A DNA stretch of 64,000 bases from Acephala macrosclerotiorum (lineage: Eukaryota > Ascomycota > Leotiomycetes > Helotiales > Mollisiaceae): the NCBI GenBank assembly GCA_014904845.1, contig MU119306.1:110787-174786 (forward strand), written 5' to 3'. Numbering within the stretch: the first letter of the stretch is position 1; every line of letters begins with the position of its first letter. The notes beneath the pieces are model-generated. The model saw nothing but the letters and a program-made list of their open reading frames with translations. It was not told the DNA's origin and made no database searches. The translations under genes were made by a program, and so were the position numbers. Shown here piece by piece: positions 55,489 to 64,000 of the stretch.

Positions 55489-57459
55489 TCAGCCGGCATC
55501 ACCATACTGCCTCGGAGCATTCGAAGAATTGGAAGAATTCCAGGGAGGAATTGAAACTGAGAAAGTGTGGTCTGCAGTCTGTCGGTTCAACGAAGTATAC
55601 AAAATTGGATGAGCGAACAATCCCCCTGAAGTCCCAATATTTGAAGGTGGAGATCGAGAGGTAAAGTCGCGATTGCTGACGCTTGGACCTGCATATTCGA
55701 AGTCCTCGGTGCACTGTATGGCAGGCTCGGCGTACGGAATGGGTGGCATATCAGGACCTCCAACATCTTGCGCCTCAATATTTGGGTCGTGGTCAAACTG
55801 GTCTTCAAACTCGTCGCCAATCTCTTCCACGATCCGATCAGAATTCTCGCTCTCGGAGAGACTACGACGAATCCGGACACCAAGGCATTCGTCGGCCTTC
55901 AAAGCCAGTAGTCTCAAGTATTTGTTGCCTCCAGGAGCCGTCCCCAGTATTCTCACAAGTTCCATAAGATAGTCTCTCGGGCCAATCTCCAATGCAGAAA
56001 CATTCATGAAGTTCGGGTGAAGCGATAACACATCTGCAAGGCTGCACCCGATGTCAAATACTTTCTCTAAAATGCCGATGCCATTGGCCTCGAATGCCTT
56101 GGGCGGTAGAAGCCGGGACACAAGAACCACGTCTCGTGCTATTGTGACTGGGTAGTTGAAGGACATGCTCTCATTCGTCGAAGCACTTGATAGCAACCCG
56201 TTGCTCACGCACAACTGCCAAACCATCGTCTTCAGCCACTGTCTGCTCACGAGCAAGTCGGCTTGTTGAATCTCCGTTCGCTCGGAAACATTTGGGATGG
56301 CGAATTTCAGAATGTCTTGAAGCTGTACGAGAGATTGTGTTGATGCTGGAAGGTCTGTTTCTGATAAATTCCAGAGTGATAGGAAAGTATCGTCGAAGTT
56401 CTGGAAGAGTGAAACTAAGTCGAGAAAACCAGAGAGTATTGTAGCTTCTGGCCCAGGATCAACAATTGGTAGGCTGATAGTTCTTTGTAACGTGAGGGGT
56501 CGGTGTCGTTGCAACGCGTAGGCTCGCTCGGTGACGAAGAGGAGCCAGAATGTCCTCCGGCAGTATGTGGCATACTGGACGTCAGCAAGATTGGCGTACG
56601 TGTCCTCCTCATGTAGTCGGAGAAGTTGGAGTAGCGTCATAGCTTCTCTAATGTAGAACCAAGCAGAGTTATCCTTGGCCAAGCAGAAGAGTGCTGCGTA
56701 GAGGAAGAAGGAAGCTTGAACGGCTGCCAGGGTGGGACTCTCAATATGATCGCAGAATTGCCTTGCTCGTATTGTTTCTTTGATCAAAAAATCTGAAGAC
56801 GGCCACGATGTCGAGCCCGTTTTATCCAATTGACCAGAAGCGGGCTGCTCCAGAATTTCTGGTTGTTGGACAATCACAGCACAGAGAGCTGTCAGAAGGC
56901 CGTATTGCTCTGGATCTTGTCCCAGACTTTGAAGAATAGCAAGTGTATTCTGCTGGTCCAGAATTGGCATGATCGGGTATTTGTGGTTAAAGAATGCATT
57001 AATGCAGGCCCTGAGAAGATCTTCGGTCACCGAAGGTGAAGGACGAAATCCCAATAAGGCCTCGTCTATGGCATTGCCGTTGAATGTCTCTGGCCTAGGT
57101 GGGACTTCCTGGGTCCGGAGAGACTCTATCGGGCGTGGTATACTCTCCGCATTCAACCCCAAGTTCTCGTTCAACCCTAAAGATGGAGGTTGAACACGTG
57201 CCGGATGACCAGGAGGAGGGTTGAGGTTGTAGGGACGTGGCACCTGCGTCGGCCTTGGTTCAAGTCCATTTTTCACTGTCCTCTTCCCCTTGGGACCCTT
57301 CTTCTTAGGCACAGCCAGGTAGGTGCACTGAAGGTCCGTCGAGATGCAGTTATTGCAAGGGTTTGCACCGTCGCATCTCACCTTACGCACGTGGCATGCA
57401 TCACAGGCTTGACGAACTTTAGATATCCTCCTCGTACCCGGAAAATCTGTTGACGACAT
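55489..57459 (-). CDS. Zn2Cys6 transcription factor, possibly a sugar-utilisation regulator
   Basis: A single exon of 656 residues from ATG 57459. The zinc cluster is Cys19, 22, 29, 35, 38, 45 (CX2CX6CX5CX2CX6C) in RQACDACHVRKVRCDGANPC, followed by a basic linker LAVPKKKGPKGKR. This KKKGPKG linker is common to fungal sugar regulators such as MAL activators and their relatives. A fungal-specific middle homology region follows (about residues 160-400: CINAFFNHKYPIMPILD, YATYCRRTFWLLFVTERAYA, LPIVDPGP). The C-terminus is acidic then Ser/Asn-rich and may hold the activation function. It is divergent from the transporter-maltase relic and 2.7 kb from GH32, so it may once have controlled them; that is inference. 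Intact, nuclear by family. Confidence 0.9.
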   Translation of the reverse strand: MSSTDFPGTRRISKVRQACDACHVRKVRCDGANPCNNCISTDLQCTYLAVPKKKGPKGKRTVKNGLEPRPTQVPRPYNLNPPPGHPARVQPPSLGLNENLGLNAESIPRPIESLRTQEVPPRPETFNGNAIDEALLGFRPSPSVTEDLLRACINAFFNHKYPIMPILDQQNTLAILQSLGQDPEQYGLLTALCAVIVQQPEILEQPASGQLDKTGSTSWPSSDFLIKETIRARQFCDHIESPTLAAVQASFFLYAALFCLAKDNSAWFYIREAMTLLQLLRLHEEDTYANLADVQYATYCRRTFWLLFVTERAYALQRHRPLTLQRTISLPIVDPGPEATILSGFLDLVSLFQNFDDTFLSLWNLSETDLPASTQSLVQLQDILKFAIPNVSERTEIQQADLLVSRQWLKTMVWQLCVSNGLLSSASTNESMSFNYPVTIARDVVLVSRLLPPKAFEANGIGILEKVFDIGCSLADVLSLHPNFMNVSALEIGPRDYLMELVRILGTAPGGNKYLRLLALKADECLGVRIRRSLSESENSDRIVEEIGDEFEDQFDHDPNIEAQDVGGPDMPPIPYAEPAIQCTEDFEYAGPSVSNRDFTSRSPPSNIGTSGGLFAHPILYTSLNRQTADHTFSVSIPPWNSSNSSNAPRQYGDAG

Positions 57460-57603
57460 GGTGATCCATTGGAAGAGTCCTGGCGTTGTGTTGTGGTGAT
57501 GAAGATGCTTGGTTGAAGAGGAGGTTGGGATCAAAACGCCACACTGGGCTAAAATAGTGGAAAGTGGCGAAAGGGCGGCACCATAGCGGCCAAAAGTATC
57601 AAT

Positions 57604-57930
57604 GCATATTTTTTTTTTTAAAAAAAAAAAAAACAAATCGTATTCGAATATTAATTTAATCGCAATATAAAAGCATAAATAATTATTTCAATCGTATAAT
57701 AAAAAAAAAATTTAATTAAAAAATTTAAATAATATATTAAAAATACAATTAAAATTAAATATAAATTTTATTATAATATATAATTTATATTTAAATATTA
57801 TAATTACGTTTTTAATTTTTTTAAAAATTTATATATAATATAATTGAAGTAAATAAATAAATAAATTTTATTATAATTAATTATTCGCTTTAAAAATTAA
57901 TATAAAAATATTAAATAATTTTTATATCTT
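57604..57930. other. AT-rich RIP-like tract, left block
   Basis: Composition changes abruptly about 145 bases upstream of the Zn2Cys6 start codon to almost pure A/T with homopolymer runs. No coding capacity. It appears to be the outer edge of the large AT-rich block that resumes at 59540. Confidence 0.85.
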
Positions 57931-59536
57931 AAGCTGCTCGGATTCTCTCGGAACTTTGGATTCTTCGGTCGAAGCAAGCTGTGGTCATGATACATTCGTT
58001 TTCAACAATCAGAAAACCACCTTTACGTCTCTTGTGGAGCTCCATAATTACAAATTTGGCTTGCTATGCCTAGCGGATTCGTCGATTGGCAGCTTTTGTA
58101 TGGACGTAGAAGACTCGTGAGTTGTTCTTCAGGATAGTCTAACACTTTGCTAATTTCTCTCAGATGGGATATTGAGGCACTTGTGGCAGCAGGCACCGTG
58201 ACCTGGCCCGCTTACACCTACAAGACGTATCCAAACTTCCAGAACCCAAATTGGGAGCCTGACGAGTATCAGTATTTTGATGACTCTTATAGAAACTCGA
58301 GATCCGATTTCCATACCGGCTTGCCGCTTACCCCGAATGATTATTTCGTAGGCGGGGGTCTTGAGGCGTTCGCTAATGTCAGCTACGGCTAGAGCGAGAC
58401 TCTGGATTATGATGAGCATCCGCTTGAGATTCAATGCTCGTCGTGCATGTTGTGAGTATAATAACCCTATTGCCACAGCAGAGTTACACAATTGCTGACA
58501 GATTTAATATCAGGGAGCGAATCAAGTACGGGATTTCTTCTCAATTCGGCGAAATCTATGAGTAAGTAGCACCTCCCACCAGAGCCTTTGCAATACACTA
58601 ACAGTCAATGAAGTGAGATGACGATGCAAGTACGGGCCAATATTCAAAAGGATTGCGGCATTACAGATGAATTGGTGTCCGTAGTCAACATGACTGGAGT
58701 TGGCTCGTAAGGCTTCCTCGTCCTGATGACAATTGCATTTACTGACTTCCTACAGTGGCACCAACTTTACATACGTAGCTGTTGACTATGAAAACTATAG
58801 CCAGGCTATCGAAACGCCATCCTATACGGCAGGTGATGCTTGAATCACCTGCAACAGCCTAGCTCTTCAATACTCCATTCCCTCAGCTTCTCTTCCGGCC
58901 CTCAACAATGCATACAATTGCGCTACGACGTCTGGAACTTTCTGTGCTCCTTCATCCTGCAACATTACTGTCAACATGGTCAGGCAGAATTTAAAAGAAT
59001 TTACAGCTTCATACACCAATATCATAATAACCCAGCTTCTCTACTGGAACCCATTCCTGATGAGCTTCTGAATCGATGTCGGCGAGACGGTGTGCGTTGG
59101 TCCGCCTGGTGGAGCGTACGTTCCATCAACAGCGACGGTTGTTGTACCCAGTGTTTACACCATAATAGCCACCCCAGTCGCACCTACAGTATCGGGAACA
59201 ATCGCAAACTGTGGGCTATACTATAACGTGACCGCTGGGGACTACTGGAACTTGGTGGCATTGAAATATTCGCTTACCTTCTCCGAATTTGTCGCGATGA
59301 ACCCCAGCATCGACTCGTGCTCGAATCTTGAGCTTGGAGTGAATTACTGCGTAGCTGTGGTAAACGAAACTACAGTCCCAGTTCTCGCTACGACACTGTC
59401 TCCTTCGGGGTCGACCTCATCATATAAACAGTCCTCTTCCTCGACTTCGACTTCGACTTCGACTTCAACAGCAGTTAACCGAATTCCCGTGTCAAAGCAC
59501 CACCCAACGAAAAGTACCATTTTCCACGACAATTAA
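57931..59536 (+). pseudogene. LysM-domain secreted protein gene, multiply interrupted
   Basis: Family-like sequence runs in order: SVEASCGHDTFVFNNQ, YKFGLLCLADSSIGSFCMDV, a 47-base intron at about 58120, then WDIEALVAAGTVTWPAYTYK, LDYDEHPLEIQCSSCML, and three LysM-like modules, the last reading CGLYYNVTAGDYWNLVALKY and NPSIDSCSNLELGVNYCVAV. It ends in a Ser/Thr-rich tail. In-frame stops occur at 58390-58392 (TAG), 58841-58843 (TGA, after YTAGDA where Cys is expected) and 59069-59071 (TGA, just before IDVGETVCVGPPGG). The signal peptide and start are missing at the AT-rich boundary. LysM proteins bind chitin oligomers, and large fungal members are secreted. The island has normal base composition, unlike its flanks. 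Confidence 0.8.
59441..59464 (+). repeat. Hexanucleotide microsatellite (TCGACT)4
   Basis: Four exact TCGACT units within the Ser/Thr tail of the LysM pseudogene, coding for alternating Ser and Thr. Confidence 0.9.
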
Positions 59537-59539
59537 AAT

Positions 59540-62500
59540 ATTGTTATTTTATCAATTATTAATAAAATGCAGCCAAACTTAAGAAATGAGCTTTAATTAA
59601 AATTTTAAAACAATTTAATAAATAAGAATTATAATTCAAAGTTTAATTTAATTTTAATTTTAAATTTTTATTAAAAAAAATTTTTTTTATTATAAAATAT
59701 TTAAATTATAAATAAAATAAACGAAAAAAATTAAATTTTTATTATTAATTCGAATATTATTAAGTATAGTATATAATATATTAATATTTATTTTATAATA
59801 AAAATATAAATTAAAATTTATTAAAAAATATAAATTAATATTTAATAAATGTATTATTATAATTCAATAAAACTATTTTTTATAATCTTTTTTAAATAAA
59901 AAAAATATTTCATTATTTAATATAAAAAATCGTAAAAAATTCAAAATTTTCATTTTAAATATTTTATAATTTATAATATTTATATTTATTTATTTTAATA
60001 AATAAATATTTTTATTATAATATATATAATTTATATATAAAAACTTTATATTTCAATATTTTTTATGATTTTATTTTATTTATATAATTATTATTAATAT
60101 TACAAAAATATTATTATTTGAACTCGATAATAATAACGTACGATAAAATTATTTAATTTTTAATATGCGTTATTATTTATAATTAATTGTATTTATTTAA
60201 AAAACGAAACTCGAAATATAAGAATTTTATTTCGAAAATAAAAATAAAATAACATTAATTATATACGATTTCGAGTCGCACGTGAATATTATATAATATT
60301 TATTTCGATATTAGTAATTTTTTTTCTATAGTAAAAACGTTATTGTTTTTAATAATTTAAACGAATAAAATTGTTTTTTATTTATTATACGTTATAAATA
60401 TATAAAATTTATTAATTTTCATACAAATAAAAATATTAATAAAATGAGAATTATATAATTAAATATTAAAAATAATATTAATTTGTTAGTATTGTTTTTG
60501 AAATTCGTTGAAATTTATAAGTTTTAAATTTAAAAATTTTTTTTATTTTTGATTTGAAATTTTAAATAATAATAATATTAAAAATAAATAATTTTTTATT
60601 TTTTTTTTATTATTATTTTTTTTTTTTCAATTTATTTTTTTATTTGTATTTTAAAATAATTAGTATTTAGAAACTTTTTCAAAGTATTATTAAAAGTTGA
60701 TTTTATTATAATATTTGTTAAATTGTTTTAATTATTGATTTATTTGATTTTTTATAGTTTTTTTTATTCGTATAATTATTATAAAATTATAATATCGATT
60801 ATTAAACGCTGTTTTTTAATTATTTTGAATTTGATTAAATACGAATTAATATTATAATAAAATTATATATTTTCTTTTTAAAATCTTTTATAAATAATTA
60901 ATTTTAAAAATAGTATTAATTACGTATTTTTTAATACATAAAAAGTTTTCGTTTATTATAAACTAATTAATAATTTTTTTATTTTTATTTCTATTTTATT
61001 AATTGATAAATTAATTTACGAATTACGAATTACTTCGAATAAATTTAATTTATTAATTAAAACGAATTAATTTACAATTGAATTTTTTTACTTTGTATTT
61101 TATTGTTTTTTTATATTAATAAAACGATATCGAAAAATAAATTATTTTAATAGATCTCACTAAAAACTATTTATATACGATTTATATATTTTATTTTTTA
61201 TTATTATTAAAAAAAAATTTAAATTATTAAAAATCGAAAATTGAAAATCAATTAACGAAAATTTTTTGTTTTAATTATATTGTTCGAAATTAAATAATTT
61301 GATTATAAAATTACGAAATTATAAAAAAATATTAATTTATAAAAATTACGTATTAAATTACTCAAAAGAATTAATATTAAAATAAATATATAAAAAAAAA
61401 AAAACTCGCGATAATTATTTACGATAATTGATTTATTTTTAACGAAAATTGAAATATAAAAAAAAACATTTTAATACGAAAAAAAAAAAAATTATAATAT
61501 TAAAAAACGAAATTATTTTATTATTTTATATTTTAATTTTAATTTTTTTAAAAATTGCAATTCGCAAATCGCTTATAATCGTTTTCAAATTAAAATAATA
61601 AAATTAAAATAAATCTCGAATTTCAAAAAATAATACGAAAAAAATTGAAATAAAAAATTTTAATTAAAAGAAATCGATTAAAAAAATACTTATTTAAAAA
61701 ATACATTTTATTAAAACGAATAAACGAGTAAAATTTTAAATAAAAATTGAAATAAATTTTTTTTTACAAAAAAATAATATAAATAAAAATCAATTTTTAA
61801 AACGAATTTTATTTGAAAATAATAATTTAAAAATTCGTATTTTTGAATTATTAAATTAATTTTTAATTTAAAGATTAAAATCAGTAAATTATTCGTATTA
61901 AAATTTATTTTTCTCAATAAAAAATATTTTATAAATAATAAAAATAATTTTTTAAAAATAGAAAATTTTAAAAAATATATATTTATATTAAAATTACAAA
62001 TTTTTTTTTTTTAAATTTTTTAAAATACTTTAATTCAAAAAAAAATAATATTACGATTTTTTTAAAATAATATAATAATATATATAAAAACTATAAAATT
62101 ATTTCAAAAATCCAAAAAATACGATTTTTACAATATATTAATTCGATTTATAAAAAATAAATTCAATTTATATTAAAATATAATATTGAAAATTATTTAA
62201 AAAAAAAATTTTACAATATTTTAAAATTTTTTTTTAAGAATACAATTAAAAATATTATCGAATAAATATAAAATTCTTATATAAAATCATCGATCAATTT
62301 ATAAAAAAACTTTTAATAATAAAAATATATATAAATTTATTCAATTAAATATTTAAAAAATTAATCAAATAAAATAAATTAAATGAATAATATTAAAAAC
62401 GTAAATTTATAAAAAAAAATTTAATATATATTAAAAAACGAATTTTCAAAAAATTCAATTATAAATCGATAAAAATATTTATTTACAATTATAATAAAAT

Positions 62501-64000
62501 ATACAAAAAAATAATTATTATATATAAATATAAAAAAAAAAAAAAATAATATAATAAAATCAACAATTTAAAATATTTGAAAATTCGATAAAAATATTTA
62601 AATATTGTAATACAAAAAATAATTTTAAATACAATTAATAATTTGTTATTTTTTGTTTTATTCGAATTATTTATAGAAAAAATTTAATGAAAAATATACG
62701 TAATCGTTAAAAAAATTTATATCGAATTTCAATTTTCGATTTTACGTATTATTTAAACTCAAAAAATTCAACAAATATTCGAATTAAAATTTTTAATTCA
62801 AATAAACGATTTTATTAAAAAATTTAAAAATATTTTTTTTTTTCGTATTATTTAACGATTTAAAAATCGTTTTAAACGTTAATATTATAAAAATATTTTA
62901 AAAATTGAATAATATTATAATTTCTATAAATTAAAATTAAAATTAAATTGTTTTTTATAAGAATATAAATAAAATAAAAACTAATATTATATATAATAAT
63001 TAATAAAACGAATAATATTATTTCGAATATTTTAAACGAATAAAAAATAAAAAAAATCGATTTTTTTATTAATTATTTTTTTGTAAATTATTATTTATTT
63101 ATAAATAAATTAATTAATTATAAATATTACTATTGAAAAAACAATTAATAATATTATAATTTTTAAAATTATAATTGATTTTTGTAATTATTTATATTTA
63201 AAAATAATCGATATTAATATAATCAAATTATAAAACAAATAATTAAAAGATTTTTTGATTACAATTTTAATAAATACTTTAAAAATATATAAAAAATTTA
63301 AAAATTTATTTAATTTATTATTTAAAATAAAAAAATTAATATTAATAAATTTTTTTTAAAAAAATTAAATTTATTATTATATATTTTTAATAATAATAAT
63401 ATTAACGTTTAAAATTTTAATAAAACGATTATTAATAAATTTTACAAAAAATTATTAATAAATATAATAATAATAAATATAATAATAAAAAATAAATAGA
63501 AAAATAAAATTCAAAATATATAAAAAAATTTTCAATGAAAAATAAAAATAAAAAAAAAGTATTTAAAAATCGAATTATAATAGCAAATTTTATAAAACGT
63601 TTAAAACGAAAAACGAGAAAAAATAAACGTAAATCAATCGAAAAATAAAATTTTAAAATAATAATTTAACGCTAAAAATAATAATTCTATTAATAAAATT
63701 TTATCGCGAAATTTTTTTAAAAATATAATATCGTTTTCAAAAATTCAAAAAAAAAAAAAAATATCGAATTTTATTATAATAATTATTAATTAATAATAAA
63801 AAAATAATATTTATTATTTGATTTTAATAAATATTAAAATTATTATAATAAAAAAAATATTAAAAATCGTTAATTCTATAAAACTATTTTTTTAAAATTT
63901 TTATTAAATATTTAAAAAAACGAATTAATTTATTTTTATTATTAAAATTTTTATAATATTTAAAATTAATCTTATAAAAATCGATTTTTTATTATTAATT
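59540..64000. other. Extended AT-rich, RIP-like block to the right edge
   Basis: About 4.5 kb of almost pure A/T continuing beyond the window, with no open frame above 70 codons and no surviving homology to transposon proteins. Remaining C and G are concentrated in CpG: in 63601-63660, for example, four of the five C residues are followed by G. RIP converts C to T preferentially in CpA context, which leaves this pattern, whereas decay of methylated CpG would do the opposite. Such blocks in Pezizomycotina form transposon graveyards, subtelomeres or centromeres; the sequence does not say which. Confidence 0.85.

Noticed and set aside
61711..61917. 68-codon frame in the AT-rich block
   Set aside because: Made of F, L, I, N and K only, as expected of A/T sequence; not a gene.
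57604..64000. Possible mitochondrial DNA insertion (because of the high AT content)
   Set aside because: No mitochondrial gene, tRNA or intron sequence is recognisable, and the residual CpG pattern fits RIP better.
1..64000. tRNA, rRNA and CRISPR arrays
   Set aside because: Scanning by eye for GGTTCGAATCC-type B boxes, rRNA segments and regularly spaced repeats found none; a covariance-model search would be needed to exclude divergent tRNAs.

Overview
The window is nuclear DNA of a filamentous ascomycete (Pezizomycotina). Short GT-AG introns of about 45 to 110 bases are frequent. The genes include STAND/NACHT proteins, secreted CAZymes, LysM and Zn2Cys6 families, and TA-rich tracts look like the product of repeat-induced point mutation (RIP). 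CAZyme content and gene style fit a Leotiomycete (Helotiales-like), but this is inference; no rRNA or other marker is present. All splice models were worked out by eye from splice sites and reading frame.

Layout. 1-3133: a giant ankyrin-repeat protein (minus strand) that runs off the left edge. 3134-8603: sparse DNA with a doubtful gene remnant and an intact NmrA-like redox-sensor gene. 8604-11251: a repeat-less NACHT protein. 11848-17465: a membrane-anchored orphan, a small inverted-repeat element with a TAA target duplication, and a secreted copper amine oxidase. 18675-24404: a full-length Ste6-type ABC transporter and a Pbdc1-family gene. 25858-34710: four co-oriented orphan genes and a Ty1/copia reverse-transcriptase scrap. 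36008-40558: a multi-pass membrane protein, a PPR-gene fragment, a hAT-like MITE and a membrane-protein gene with an in-frame stop. 40868-46500: two divergently transcribed secreted glycoside hydrolases (a TIM-barrel type and a GH29 fucosidase) sharing a 1 kb promoter. 46787-50605: a DUF4267-like gene, a decayed rhamnogalacturonan acetylesterase, and a small secreted-protein gene whose last codons were replaced by a recent Tc1/mariner insertion. 51096-57459: a GH32 enzyme without a signal peptide, a fused relic of a sugar transporter and a GH13 maltase, and an intact Zn2Cys6 regulator; together these look like a decaying sugar-utilisation (MAL-like) locus. 57600-64000: extremely AT-rich sequence enclosing one island with a dead LysM-protein gene.

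How they fit together. The right half is a plant-polymer and sugar-utilisation region (fucosidase, another glycosidase, RG acetylesterase relic, GH32, maltase/transporter relic, Zn2Cys6 factor) that is losing genes towards a RIP-like AT-rich block, with transposons and MITEs between genes. The left half carries STAND and ankyrin proteins of the type used by fungi in non-self recognition. I found no convincing wholly new system. The most informative items are the transposon-edited C-terminus at 49259, the in-frame transporter-maltase fusion relic at 53909-54809, several intact-looking MITEs with target duplications, and the CpG-biased residual C/G in the AT block.
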